Notes under the pieces: generated by a model | Told to the model about the DNA's origin: nothing | The model's input: only the letters and a program-made list of their open reading frames with translations | Database searches by the model: none | Part shown: positions 18,250-27,433 of the stretch, one piece after another | Layout: each line of letters starts with the position of its first letter | How positions within the stretch are numbered: position 1 is the first letter of the stretch | Position numbers and translations under genes: made by a program | Origin: Streptomyces profundus | GTDB taxonomy: Bacteria > Actinomycetota > Actinomycetes > Streptomycetales > Streptomycetaceae | Direction: 5' to 3' | Assembly (NCBI RefSeq): GCF_020740535.1 | Contig: NZ_CP082362.1 | Span: 2,604,001-2,668,000 of the forward strand | DNA length: 64,000 bases

Positions 18250-18945
18250 GTATGATCCTCCAGCGCTGTCGCTCGTCAAGGACGTGGGAAAGATAGGCAG
18301 TTGAGGCCGGACTTCGGCGCCGTGCAGCAGGGCGAGCATGCCCACGAGTGCCTCGTGCGGGTGCACGCGCTCGTCGGTTGTCCAGCGCCAGAAAAAAATC
18401 GCGCTGTTAGTCGAGGGCGAGGGTTCTGCCGCGGAAGCCGTTCGAGCGCCTCGCGGTCAGGTTCCGGGTCGGATCAACCAGCACGATGCGCTGAGCACGG
18501 GCGAGGCGGAAGAACTGCCGCAGCACGGTCAGCCGCCGCTTGCGGGCCCTGGGCAACTTGGCCAGGAACGCTTACGGGAGGCGTCGAAGGCGACGACGGC
18601 CTCGATCTCAGCCGACTTGCGGGCCTGCAGGAACCGGTGGAAGCCCTTGAAGATCTACACAAACTCGCGCCGGGTCGACGTCTTGCGGCCCTGCACCGCG
18701 AGATCGCCGACGACACGGTCGATGTCGTCAGGCGTCACCTCCCCCGCGGGCCAGCCCAGAGCCGTGAGCGTCCGCTCCAACAGCCCGATGTCGTTGTCGA
18801 CGGTCACCGGGCTGAACCCGCGGGCCTGCCACGAGGCGACAAACGCGTCGACACATATGGCTTGGAACTGCCACGGATCCGAACTCAGCGGCCCCTCGAC
18901 GGCCCCGCTCGCAATGACCTGCATTCTCGCCTCCGCCACCGGCAC
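18250..18945 (-). pseudogene. Decayed tyrosine recombinase
   Basis: The frame opens at ATG 18945 with FVASWQARGFSPVTVDNDIG and STRREFV, an N-terminal SAM-like (core-binding) domain of streptomycete integrases. It then meets an in-frame TAG at about 18657, after which the same frame continues as IFKGFHRFLQARKSAEIE. A frameshift near 18565 leads to FLAKLPRARKRRLTVLRQFF and FRLARAQRIVLVDPTRNL, followed by another stop near 18410. The right part may come from a second, related integrase. No complete catalytic domain with Arg, His and Tyr remains, so the gene is dead. Confidence 0.7.
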
Positions 18946-19082
18946 ACCTTCCTCGCAGCTGAACGGTCAAGGCAGCACCTCGGAAACCGGGGTGCTACCG
19001 CGAGAACCAACGAGGACCCCTGGAGACGGATACGACCAGGTGACAGCGACAACTCGTGTGAGGGAACAAGTGCCAGCCCCAG

Positions 19083-19236
19083 ATGAGTGGAAGCAGACCT
19101 TCAACGATCCCCGCCTCTGCGCGGCCATCGTCGGCCGGCTGGCGTTCAACGGCACCATCATCGAGACCGGCACTGACTCCTACCGCCTCGCCAGCACCCG
19201 GGCACGGGCCGAGGAGCCGGCGAAGGCCGGCCGAGC
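19083..19236 (+). pseudogene. istB: IstB-like ATPase, C-terminal fragment
   Basis: Reads EWKQTFNDPRLCAAIVGRLA then IIETGTDSYRLASTRARAEE, the standard C-terminal end of streptomycete IstB. Joined to the fragment ending near 17820, it would give a protein of about 260 residues, the family length. It ends against the GNAT gene on the other strand. Confidence 0.82.
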
Positions 19237-20022
19237 TCAGGGCGACCAGACATACGGTGTCGTTCTTGTGACTGTGTGTAGGCCCAGGCGGGTGAGGATC
19301 GGGGCGCTGTCGGCTGAGGCGTCGACGTAGATGTAGGGGACGTCGCGGGCAGCAGCGAGTTGGGCTCGGTGGGCGACCATGGCCCGGTAGATGCCCTGCC
19401 GACGCCATTCCTTGAGCGTTGAGCCGCCCCAGAGCCCGCCGAAGTCGACGCCGTCCTTGAATACCAGCCAGGCGGCGCAGACGACTTCGGTGCGTGCCTC
19501 GGCGACGAGGACGATGGTGTTCTCTGGGGCGTTTTCGATCCGGGCGGTCAGGTCGTCGGCGAGCCAACTCCGGTTTTCGCCCCAGACGGTGCTCTCCATG
19601 GCGACGATGCGGTGGAGGTCTGATCTGGCGGTGACACGGCGGAGGGTCACGCCGTCGGGCAGGACGGGTTCGGCGGCAAGGGCTGCGGATTGCCCGATGA
19701 GCACGGTCTCGCTGTCCTCGGCGACGAAGCCGGCCGCCGTGAGTCGGTCGGTGAGGTCGGCGGGCAGATCATGGGCGCGGGTCTTCCATTCGACCGCCTC
19801 GCCACGGGCAGCGTAGAAGTCACGCTGCCGTGCTATGAGCGTGTCGAGCTCTTCCCCGTACACACCGAGGTCGTGTGGGCCCGTGACGAAGCCACGATGC
19901 CAACCGACGACACGGGTCAATGGGCCGTCCTTTTCGATGCGGGCGCTACCGCCAGGCGGGGTGACACCACGGAGTTGGGCGTCATATGCGCTGCGGAGTT
20001 CGGTGATCAGAGTGGCCTTCAC
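19237..20022 (-). CDS. GNAT-family N-acetyltransferase
   Basis: A 261-residue protein from ATG 20022. The acetyl-CoA-binding segment is visible as STLKEWRRQGIYRAMVAHRA near residue 210, preceded by a beta-strand region WLVFKDGVDFGGLWGG. The C-terminal half holds the GNAT fold. The N-terminal 110 residues look like a second, less conserved half. The substrate cannot be told from the sequence. It lies alone between mobile-element debris and the conjugation-like operon. Its 3' end meets the istB fragment on the opposite strand, so it may be accessory cargo. The frame is intact. Confidence 0.85.
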   Translation of the reverse strand: MKATLITELRSAYDAQLRGVTPPGGSARIEKDGPLTRVVGWHRGFVTGPHDLGVYGEELDTLIARQRDFYAARGEAVEWKTRAHDLPADLTDRLTAAGFVAEDSETVLIGQSAALAAEPVLPDGVTLRRVTARSDLHRIVAMESTVWGENRSWLADDLTARIENAPENTIVLVAEARTEVVCAAWLVFKDGVDFGGLWGGSTLKEWRRQGIYRAMVAHRAQLAAARDVPYIYVDASADSAPILTRLGLHTVTRTTPYVWSP

Positions 20023-20253
20023 TCGAACACCGTACGGACCTGGTCAAGTGACCAAACGCCGTTCGAAACCGCACGAACATCAAGGGCTGCACTCTCTCAC
20101 TGCCGCTACCTGCCTCCACGGTCAGCCGCCCTGCGGGTGGCTGACCGTCCCCGCGTTCGCATCCACGCAGTGCCGTCATTTCTCATCCATTTTCCAGAGC
20201 CGGTTGATCACCAACTGCCTCCGGAAAACGTCGACAAACGCCGTCCTTGGAGA

Positions 20254-21758
20254 TCAACGAAGCCACCGGCGGCGAGCGCCTCCTGACCGTGCCCAGCAGT
20301 CCACCTCCGCTCGCGCGGAGAGCACGTCCCAGGGGTTCGGGGGCGGGTCGGCAGGTTCGTTCGGTTCGGCGAGGGCCGCGGCGCGGGTGGTGTCGGCGTG
20401 GGTGCGGATGGTGTGGATCTCCTGCTGGATGGTGGGCCAGTCCGGGTGTTCGGTGAGTGGGGGGAGTTCGACGAGGACCGGTGGGAGGTTGCCCGCGAGG
20501 AGCAGGGCCTGGCCGGTGGTGGTTTCCAGGCGACTGATCTCATGGGCGCGGAGGACGGGTTCGCGGTCCTGGCTGACGGCGCGGCTGCTGCCTGGTGGTC
20601 CGCCGCGTGCGTCACGGGTGAGGGTGGTTGAGGTCTTGAACACCTCGGCCGTGCCGCACAGTTCTTGGAGATCGCGCAGGAGGGAGACGTCGTGGGAGCC
20701 GCCGAGAACCAGGGTGTTGTTGGTGATGGCGGCGAGTTCCTTGGCGACGGCGCGCCCGAATCGGCTTTCGGCTGAGGCCCAGGACTGGACGAGGTAGATC
20801 ACACACAGTCCGCGTCCTCGCCCGTCGGCGACGCGTTGGCGGAGGGAGGGTAGCGGGCGATGTTGGGGGCCTCGTCCAGGGCGGCTACAAGGGGGGGGTC
20901 GAGGCGGCGGTGGGGTTTGGTAACGGCCAGCTGTTCGGCGCGGTCCAACACGTCCTCGGTGGTGGCGGTGACCAGTGGGGAGATGCTGGAGTGTTCGCTG
21001 TCCTTGCCGAGCAGGTACAACGTGCCGGCCGCGTCCAGTAACTCCTCGATGTGCGTGGCGCGTTCGGGTGGGACGTCGACGGCGTCGATGACGGGTTGGT
21101 GGGCGAAGGCGGCGAGGGCGTTGGCGAGGGTGGAGCGGGTGTTGCCGATGGCGCGGTCGTCGCCGGTGGTGGCGTCGAGCAGGTTCTCGGCCCACTCGGG
21201 GCCGGCGCCGGGGTGGTGCTGGAGGATCTGGCGGGGTGCGGGGTCTTCGGGGCGTTTGGCCCAGCGCAGGACGTCCCGCAGCAAGGCCCCGTCGAGCGCG
21301 GCGGCGTGGAGGAGGCAGGAGAGCCAGGTGCCGGCGAGCTGACGATAGTGGGCGGCTGCCTCGTCCTGGCCGCCCGAGCTACGACTCCGCGCGCCGGCGA
21401 TGAAGGCGCGGCCCCGCAGTTCGGCGGTGACGGTGTCGGCCGCGCCGTGGATCGGTGACCAGTGCAACGGCTCCTGGCCCGGCACGAGTTCCTGTGGATC
21501 GAGGGTGACGACGGGGCCTCGGCGTTGTCTGGCGCCGAGGGTGAGTTCGATGAGGTCGGGCTTGGTGGAGGTGGCCAGCGCGGGTCCCGGCACATCGCGG
21601 AGCAGGCGGGCGAGGAAGCGGAATGTCTTGCCCGAGCCCATCGGGCCGATGACGCGGAGGGCCTGGTCATAGGGCGAATACAACGGCATCCGGCCGCAGG
21701 CCGGGCGGACGGCGTGCCCGAGGAAGTACCCGTATGCGGTGACCGGTTGATCAACCAC
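20254..21758 (-). pseudogene. VirD4/TraG-like coupling ATPase, frameshifted and 3'-fused to a CRISPR repeat
   Basis: A GTG start at 21758 follows GAAGGAGTCGATCG, a good ribosome binding site. The first part has Walker A VIGPMGSGKTFRFLARLL and Walker B VAALDEAPNIA. After NIA the frame changes: adding one base to a GGG run at 20854-20856 restores PLPSLRQRVADGRGRGLCVI and then VQSWASAESRFG, the normal continuation of the family. Such proteins couple DNA-protein substrates to a type IV secretion channel at the membrane. The last residues, DVLSARAEVDCW, are translated from the CRISPR repeat fragment, so the native C-terminus is lost or altered. A sequencing error at the G run cannot be excluded. 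Confidence 0.78.
20302..20325 (-). repeat. Solitary partial CRISPR repeat of the array 2 type
   Basis: On the minus strand these 24 bases match the first 24 of the 29-nt array 2 repeat exactly (GTGCTCTCC ... GGAGGTG). The final five bases TTCCG are missing. It carries the array 2 bases at the variable positions. No second repeat lies one period away. It falls inside the 3' end of the VirD4-like reading frame. Confidence 0.85.
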
Positions 21759-21996
21759 CGATCGACTCCTTCGGCAACGAGACCAGCCCAGGACGGACTT
21801 GTGCACCGGCGCGGCGGACCGCGGCTTCGGAGAGACCGTCACGGAGTTGCTGCGGGGTGGCGAATCCGGCGTGTGGGGTGGCTGGTTGGGAGCCGGCTCC
21901 GGATCGGCGGGTGAGGTAGCCGCGGAGGAAGGCGAGCACGAAGAGCCCGGCGAAGGCCAAGAGCAGGACGCCGAGCGGGATGGGCACGGTGTTCAC
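21751..21996 (-). CDS. Small membrane protein, probable detached N-terminus of the coupling ATPase
   Basis: An 81-residue ORF from GTG 21996, overlapping the upstream ATPase stop as GTGA. One transmembrane segment (PLGVLLLAFAGLFVLAF) is followed by Arg-rich residues and HAGFATPQQLRDGLSEAAVR. The latter resembles the linker that precedes the nucleotide-binding domain in TraG/VirD4-like proteins. The gene overlaps the coupling ATPase frame by 8 nt. Either the coupling protein is made as two polypeptides by coupled translation, or one longer gene has been split by a frameshift. The good ribosome binding site before the second ORF favours the first option slightly. Confidence 0.65.
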   Translation of the reverse strand: MNTVPIPLGVLLLAFAGLFVLAFLRGYLTRRSGAGSQPATPHAGFATPQQLRDGLSEAAVRRAGAQVRPGLVSLPKESIGG

Positions 21997-23370
21997 CGCG
22001 CCCGCGCCGACATGGCCTGGTCGGTGTCGGTGATCTCGATCTCCAACGGGGTGCGCAGGTGTTGCACCATCCGAGCCGGTTCGTGTCCGATCCGCAGCAC
22101 GTGAACTCCCTGTGCGAGGCTGGCGAGTTGACCGTTGAGGGTGGCCGGCAGACGGAACTGGCGCACGACCTGTTCGGCGTCGTCCTCGCGGGACTGGCGG
22201 TAGACGTGCACGACGCCGGCCTCTCGGATCAGGGGCATGGCGTCGGAGTCCGGGCGGATGTCGCTGAGGTGGTGGACGACGGTGATGAACGCCAGCCCGA
22301 TGCCTCGGCCGCGTTTGGCCAGTGAGCGCAGCACGGAAGCCACCTTGTCGAGCCTGGCGGTGTGGTAACCCTCCTCCAAGATGATCAGTCGCTGGCCCTC
22401 CCGGTGGGCCCACACCGCCGAGAGGAACGTCGCGACCAGCGCCATGACCAGCGACAGGGCGGGAGAGTCCTCCGGCAACGCCGAGGTGTCGAAGACGATC
22501 AGCGGCGCGGTCAGGTCCAGGTTCCTCGCTGGTGGCGCGGTCGATCAGCCCGGACAGGTCGCCGCTGATAAACCGTTCGAGGTCGAGCGCCAGGTCCAAT
22601 CCCCATTCGATGACCGACCGGCGGGTGATGATTCCCTCAGCTTCCAGGTGCGGACGAGGCACGGCGTCCGATGCCGGATCGTAGAGCGCGGCGACCACAT
22701 CGTGGAGGGTGGCCACGCGCCCGTCCGAGCGAGCCCGGTCCAGGGCTGTGCGGTGGGCGGTCCGCAGGGCGTAGCGCTGGCGCGAGGACAGCGTTCGTTC
22801 GTGCGCGTGCTCGGCGACCATCAACAGGAGGCGGTCCTGGCCGACGCGTCCGTCGCCGCCGGATTCGGAGGTGGTGGAGATCCGGGGGTCGAGCAGGTTG
22901 ATCGCGGTGCCGCCGCTGCGGGCGAAGCGGACGGGGGTGACGCCGCACTCGGCAGCGGCCCGTTCGTACTCGCCTCGGCCCTGCTGGTTCTTCCGGTCCA
23001 GGACCACGACCTGTTTGCCGCAGGCGACCTGTCGCACGCAGTACTGCGTCTTGACCAGCGAGGACTTGCCCGAGGAGATGTCGCCCAGCACCAGGACGTT
23101 GGGGCTGGTGATCCGCCCCTGGTCATAGAGGGCGTGCGGGTCGGTGGTGATCGGCTGACCGGTGGCCAGGTCGATTCCGGTGATCGGGCCGGCCAGCGCC
23201 GGGTGGGTGGCGACCACGGCCGGGTTGAGCGCCGCCGCCTGCCGGGTGGAGGTGAAGATCGTCTCCGTCGACAGCTCGTTGCGCCCCAGGAACTCGCCCA
23301 GCCGACCGCGCCGACGTGGCCCGCACACAGCCGGCTTTTCGGTCTCGGGGCGTTGCTCGACGGCGGTCAT
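21993..23370 (-). pseudogene. VirB4/TraC-like conjugation ATPase, frameshifted
   Basis: The gene starts at ATG 23370, overlapping the SCO6880-like stop (ATGA). The first part has Walker A VLVLGDISSGKSSLVKTQ near residue 100 and VVVLDRKNQQGRGEYERAA. Near 22530-22537 the frame shifts: after RATSE the other frame continues with NLDLTAPLIVFDTSALPEDS, then QRLIILEEGYH (Walker B-like) and LAFITVVHHLSDI, ending at 21993. One surplus base explains this. Intact homologues power pilus or channel assembly in type IV secretion. As read, the product would be truncated unless frameshifting or a sequencing error is involved. Confidence 0.78.
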
Positions 23371-24857
23371 GTGGTGATCCCTCGGGCCATCGGGAGTGCG
23401 AGGAGGAGGGCCTGGTGGTGGCGGTGGTGGTGCCAGCGCACGCGGGTGACGCCGGCGGCTTCGGCCGCCCCCGTGACCCGGACCCGCGCGGCGGCCAACT
23501 CCGGTGCGCTGGGCGCCGATACGTGGATGCGCAGCGCGGGGTGGACGCCGCCGACCACGGGGGTGAGCAGATCGTCCAGGACCCGGCGGGCGGAGGACAT
23601 CGACGCTTCGCTCTCCCCCGTGGAGACCTGGCCTCGGCGCCGCTCCCCGTGACGGTCGGCGGTGTCGTAGGTCAGCGCGAGTCGGGCGCGCTCACGTGCC
23701 GGGACCTTGGGCACCAACCGCCACTGCGCCTGGACGGTGCGGATGGTCGCCGGATGGATGCCGGTGACCAGGTGCTCCATCCACCTCGCGGTGACGGGTT
23801 GGAGCGGCCAGGCATCCCGGGGAACGGAGCCGATCGCGTGGTACCAGGGCCTCGACAGGCCCTCCGTTCGGACATGGTCGCGGCCAGGGACGCGTGCGTG
23901 CCGCCAGCCGTGGGCGAACGACTCGATCCCGTCCAACGCGTCGATGTCCCGGTCCGGGTCGTGGAGGTGGCGGATCAGCGCGCCCAGCCGGCGCGGCCCC
24001 AGCACCGCGCGCAACGGGTGGCCGGCGCGGCTGACCCGGCCGACGACATCGCCGAGCACGGCGAACGTCTCCGCGCACAGCGCCTCCAGGTCCGCTGGCT
24101 GGGCGATGCGTTGCCCCAGCTGGGCCAGCGGCACGCGAACGGTGGCGAAGCTGCGGTACTCCTCCGTGTTGCCGGCCGCGTAGCCGGCGAGCTGCCGCAT
24201 CGACGCGCGCAGCCGGGGCGGAATATCAGGTGCGAGCAGCCCGGCCATATGTGCGCGGTAGGTGTCGGGGTGGACGGGCAACACCCGTGTGCACAGGTCA
24301 AGTTGGTCGACAGGCAGGTTCGCGCCGGCGAGCCCGCCCAGCAGCCTTTCGAAGAGGTAGCCCGTCGTGTTCACCGCCCGGATGGGCAGCAGCCCGTCAC
24401 CCCCGCCCGCGATCTCGAAGGTCGCGGAGAGATGACCCGTGGCCCAGGAACGGTGACGGTGGTCCCTGTGGTGCAGCAACGCCATCGGCGAGTCGGGCGC
24501 CCCCGGCGGGGTGTAGGACATCACCCGTACCTCGCCCACCTCGGGAGGCAGCCCCAACTCCGCTTGATAGTCGGGGCGTTGTCCCCCGCCCGTCGCCAAC
24601 CGCCAGTGACCCCGGTCGAGCGCCGCGGCCAGCCACGAGTCCCCCTCCCCCGTACGGCGCCGGGCCAGCAGCAGCCCGATGCCGGCACCCAGCAGGCCCA
24701 GGACCAGCACGATGACCGACTGGGTAGCCACCAGCAGCATCACCCAGACCAGCAGGTAGCAGCCGAGGCAGCCCAGTTGGAGCGGCGTCACCGCGCCGAA
24801 GAGGGAACGGCGGCGGGTCTCGCCGCCCAATACATAGGTCCGCTCGCCCGCGCTCAT
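23367..24857 (-). CDS. SCO6880-family conjugation-associated membrane protein
   Basis: A 496-residue protein from ATG 24857. Residues about 25-65 hold two adjacent transmembrane segments (CLGCYLLVWVMLLVATQSVI, then VLGLLGAGIGLLLARR), a layout seen in PrgI/VirB3-like N-terminal domains. A large cytosolic part follows with LLHHRDHRHRSWATGHLSAT, EEYRSFATVRVPLAQLG and WYHAIGSVPRDAWPLQPVT, which I associate with the SCO6880 family of actinomycete type IV secretion-like loci. It lacks Walker motifs. It overlaps both neighbours by 4 nt (ATGA). It probably forms the membrane platform with the adjacent VirB4-like ATPase. Confidence 0.8.
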   Translation of the reverse strand: MSAGERTYVLGGETRRRSLFGAVTPLQLGCLGCYLLVWVMLLVATQSVIVLVLGLLGAGIGLLLARRRTGEGDSWLAAALDRGHWRLATGGGQRPDYQAELGLPPEVGEVRVMSYTPPGAPDSPMALLHHRDHRHRSWATGHLSATFEIAGGGDGLLPIRAVNTTGYLFERLLGGLAGANLPVDQLDLCTRVLPVHPDTYRAHMAGLLAPDIPPRLRASMRQLAGYAAGNTEEYRSFATVRVPLAQLGQRIAQPADLEALCAETFAVLGDVVGRVSRAGHPLRAVLGPRRLGALIRHLHDPDRDIDALDGIESFAHGWRHARVPGRDHVRTEGLSRPWYHAIGSVPRDAWPLQPVTARWMEHLVTGIHPATIRTVQAQWRLVPKVPARERARLALTYDTADRHGERRRGQVSTGESEASMSSARRVLDDLLTPVVGGVHPALRIHVSAPSAPELAAARVRVTGAAEAAGVTRVRWHHHRHHQALLLALPMARGITT

Positions 24858-26266
24858 GTCTGGTCCCGTCGGTCGGCGTCGACACGGGAACCGGAAGCGT
24901 CGTCCTGGTCTGCGGGCATGTCCTCGTCGCGTGCGCCGCCGGAATCCATGGGGATCCCGGGACGTCCCGGGTCGACAGCACCAGGGCTCGGACCGCTCGA
25001 ACTCCCCCCTGGATCCGCCCCGTTGTTCCCATCGTCGCCGTCATCGCCGTCGTTCGCCTGCTTCGCCACGGAGACCGCCGCGCCCACACCTCCGCCGGCG
25101 GCAGCCCCAGCAGCCGCAGCCGCCTCGCTCGCTCCGGACGAGTTCTCCTGTCCGTCGTCGTCGGACCCTCCGCCCGGCTCCGCGGCGATCCCGGAGCCGC
25201 CGATCCGGCTGGCGCGCTCCTCGAATCGCTCTGCGGCGCCGGCGACCATCTCCCCGCCCGACGGATGCGAGACCGTCCCACGCAGGTCCGGGTCCATTCC
25301 GGCCCCGGACGGCATGGCCAGGGACATCAGCCACATCGCCACCATCGGGAAGGCGTCGATCATCAGCAGCCCGACCAGCAGGAAGAGCAGGACGGTCAGC
25401 CCGTCATCGTCCGGGTGGTCCCCCAGCATCGAGTCGAGGGCCGACCAGAAGGTGTGGAAGAAGAAGTAGATGAACGCGGGCAGCAACATCAGGCCGCCGA
25501 TCAGCCCGGCCAGCCGCCTGAGCGCGCCGGACCACGGTGGATAGACCCAGGCGACCAGAACCAGGGGCACGAGCAGGCCGGCCAGGTGAAGGCCCCACTG
25601 GGCGACGGTCATCTCGATCAGCGTCACCAGGCCCAGGCAGAGGATGCACAGGAACAGCAGCAGCGCCAGCACCGTTCCCCCGAACACCCCCCAGTCGCCG
25701 GCCTTCTCCACGATCAGATCCATCAGGCGTTCCACGGCGCTGGCGGCGTGCTCCGTCCCCTCGTCGGCGAAGGAGCGGGCCAACTCCGCGCTGGCCACTT
25801 GCAGTTCGAGCAGGAGCAGCGGCCCCAGCGAGATCAGTGGAACGACGAAGACGAGCCGCCAACCGGACTGCCGCAGCAGATCCATAGCCGTGAACGAGGA
25901 ACCGGAGGCCGCGAACCTGCCCGTGATCCACACCAGCAGGAAGCCCAGCAGGAGCAGGGAGAGACCGAAGCTTGTGGCGTACTGCGAGGCCCACCAGTCC
26001 TGATCGAAGGCCGGCCTGGTGACCCGTTCCCCCAACTGCTGGATGAAGGAGAGAAGGCTGACCGTGGACTCGGCCATGCCCCGCACCCACTCCTCGATGA
26101 AGCTGTCGGGAACCAGGTCGCCGAGCGCGCTCGCCACCGCCTCGACCTTCTCCCGCTGCACATCGCCCAGGTAGCGGTAGACCTGGCTGACGCCCGGGAT
26201 GTCGTTCAGCACCGAACAGACCCGCTCCCCCAGGGCCGCGTCCGCGCACTCGTTCTCGTCAGCCAT
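24854..26266 (-). CDS. Polytopic TrbL/VirB6-like membrane protein
   Basis: A 470-residue protein from ATG 26266. After a soluble N-terminus of about 100 residues there are at least six strongly hydrophobic segments (for example LSLLLLGFLLVWITG, FGGTVLALLLFLCILCLGLV, LMLLPAFIYFFFHTFW and LLFLLVGLLMIDAFPMV). The last 130 residues are a low-complexity acidic, Gly/Ser/Asp-rich tail (GDDGDDGNNGADPGG). This topology fits the channel protein of type IV secretion systems. Its position between a single-pass protein and the SCO6880-family gene supports that role. No signal peptide is needed. The tail is probably disordered and cytosolic or surface-exposed. Confidence 0.75.
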   Translation of the reverse strand: MADENECADAALGERVCSVLNDIPGVSQVYRYLGDVQREKVEAVASALGDLVPDSFIEEWVRGMAESTVSLLSFIQQLGERVTRPAFDQDWWASQYATSFGLSLLLLGFLLVWITGRFAASGSSFTAMDLLRQSGWRLVFVVPLISLGPLLLLELQVASAELARSFADEGTEHAASAVERLMDLIVEKAGDWGVFGGTVLALLLFLCILCLGLVTLIEMTVAQWGLHLAGLLVPLVLVAWVYPPWSGALRRLAGLIGGLMLLPAFIYFFFHTFWSALDSMLGDHPDDDGLTVLLFLLVGLLMIDAFPMVAMWLMSLAMPSGAGMDPDLRGTVSHPSGGEMVAGAAERFEERASRIGGSGIAAEPGGGSDDDGQENSSGASEAAAAAGAAAGGGVGAAVSVAKQANDGDDGDDGNNGADPGGSSSGPSPGAVDPGRPGIPMDSGGARDEDMPADQDDASGSRVDADRRDQT

Positions 26267-26268
26267 GT

Positions 26269-27105
26269 TCAGCGGCTCTCGCCCGTTCGCGCTTCCGGCG
26301 GGGTCTCCTCGTTGGCGTCCGCGTAGAGCTGCCAGTCATGCCCCAACAGCGCCAGCCGCATGGTCAGTTCGGTCACCGGATCGCCGGCGTCCTCGGGCAT
26401 GACGGGTTCGTTGAACGGGCCAGCGGTCAGCTCCTCGACGCGCCAGTCGTTGCCCTTCCACTCCAGGGCGACGCGGCCCATCTCCCAGCGCGTGGCCATC
26501 TCGACCGCTGCCCCGGCGTCGTCCACCGTGCCCAACAGGCACGGCATCCAGAAGTCGACGACCGACCGCTCCGAGGTGTAATCCACCACCCGGTAGGCAC
26601 CCAGCTCGGGGTGGCACTCGGAGACGAATCGCTCGTCGTCCGAACTGCCCCCTGAGTCCGAAAGCCCGTGCCGTTCCCGGAAGTTGGAGGCATCCTCGTC
26701 AAGACGTCGGACCGAGGGCGGGTCCAACATCGCGTCGCGCACATAGGCGGTGCGATCGTCGCCGGCCATCCGCAGGAGGTCGGAGGTGGCGGCGGCGAAC
26801 GTCGTCCCCGCCTCCACCGCACCGGCCTCGGAGCGCGGAAACCCCCGAGGCAGACCGGACACGACCCGGCTCGCCAACGCACCAGTCGCCGTTGCCTCAC
26901 CCCACTCGACCTCGTCCGGCGAAGGCGCCGACGTGTCGACAAGCGCCCCGTTCCGCTCGTCATCGTCCGGCGTCTCTCCCCCGACGAGGAACCGCGCCGA
27001 CAAAACCGCTCCCAGCAATGCGACCAGCATCACGGCCAGCAGGGCGAATCGGCTCACACCAAGGGCCCCGCCACGATCACGCGCACTCGGTGACTGGTAA
27101 TCCAT
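26269..27105 (-). CDS. Single-pass membrane-anchored protein of the conjugation-like operon
   Basis: A 278-residue protein. I chose ATG 27105 (MDYQSPSARDRGG) because longer frames run into the upstream gene. One transmembrane helix (FALLAVMLVALLGAVLSARF) lies near residue 20. The rest is extracytoplasmic, with ERFVSECHPELGAYRVVDYT and VVDFWMPCLLGTVDD. One N-terminal helix followed by a compact outer domain with positional conservation in the operon suggests a VirB8/TcpC-like assembly factor. That is an inference from layout, and no diagnostic motif is seen. It ends two bases before the TrbL-like gene. Confidence 0.65.
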   Translation of the reverse strand: MDYQSPSARDRGGALGVSRFALLAVMLVALLGAVLSARFLVGGETPDDDERNGALVDTSAPSPDEVEWGEATATGALASRVVSGLPRGFPRSEAGAVEAGTTFAAATSDLLRMAGDDRTAYVRDAMLDPPSVRRLDEDASNFRERHGLSDSGGSSDDERFVSECHPELGAYRVVDYTSERSVVDFWMPCLLGTVDDAGAAVEMATRWEMGRVALEWKGNDWRVEELTAGPFNEPVMPEDAGDPVTELTMRLALLGHDWQLYADANEETPPEARTGESR

Positions 27106-27136
27106 ACGAACATTCAAGGAATCAGCCTTCGACCGC

Positions 27137-27427
27137 TCAGGCACTAATAAGAATGGTGTAGAGAACGGGCAGAGATGCCATGCCAATGGTGGCCGCACCG
27201 ACGCGCACCAACTCCCCGCGCGTCTCGTCCAGATCGCCGACCATCCCATTACGCCTGGACTTCGCCGCACGGCCGATCGCCTCGATCAGGAAGTAAGCAC
27301 AGGCGAAGAAACCGATCACCCACGCAAGCGCCAAGAACATGCCGAATTTCGATTCCAGCAGGCCAGCGAAGGGGCCAAAGCTCGGGTTGATTCCGGTGAA
27401 CGGGTTGTACTCGTCGGCGAGTCGCAT
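27137..27427 (-). CDS. Small two-helix membrane protein, possible VirB2-like subunit
   Basis: A 96-residue protein from ATG 27427. Two hydrophobic segments (MFLALAWVIGFFACAYFLI and IGMASLPVLYTILI) are separated by a charged loop (RAAKSRRNGMVGDLDETRG). Size and topology resemble VirB2/TrbC-type pilin-like subunits or small accessory proteins of type IV secretion loci. There is no recognisable cleavage site. It lies 6 bp after the ParA-like gene and 31 bp before the next gene, so it is in the operon. Confidence 0.65.
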   Translation of the reverse strand: MRLADEYNPFTGINPSFGPFAGLLESKFGMFLALAWVIGFFACAYFLIEAIGRAAKSRRNGMVGDLDETRGELVRVGAATIGMASLPVLYTILISA

Positions 27428-27433
27428 GACTGC

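Larger units (their letters stand above)
16602..19236 (+). mobile_element. Degenerate IS21-family element interrupted by a second insertion
   Basis: The order istA fragment, istB N-terminal part, 1.26 kb of foreign sequence, istB C-terminal part shows an IS21 element that lost its left end and was later split. The insert (about 17821-19082) carries a small zinc-ribbon ORF and a decayed tyrosine recombinase on the opposite strand. A weak 11-bp inverted match (GCACATGTTCC at 17815 and GGAACAAGTGC at 19063, one mismatch) lies at its edges. No target duplication could be recognised. Confidence 0.7.

Noticed and set aside
16602..19236. A functional IS21 insertion sequence
   Set aside because: istA lacks its catalytic domain and istB is split, so the element cannot move by itself.
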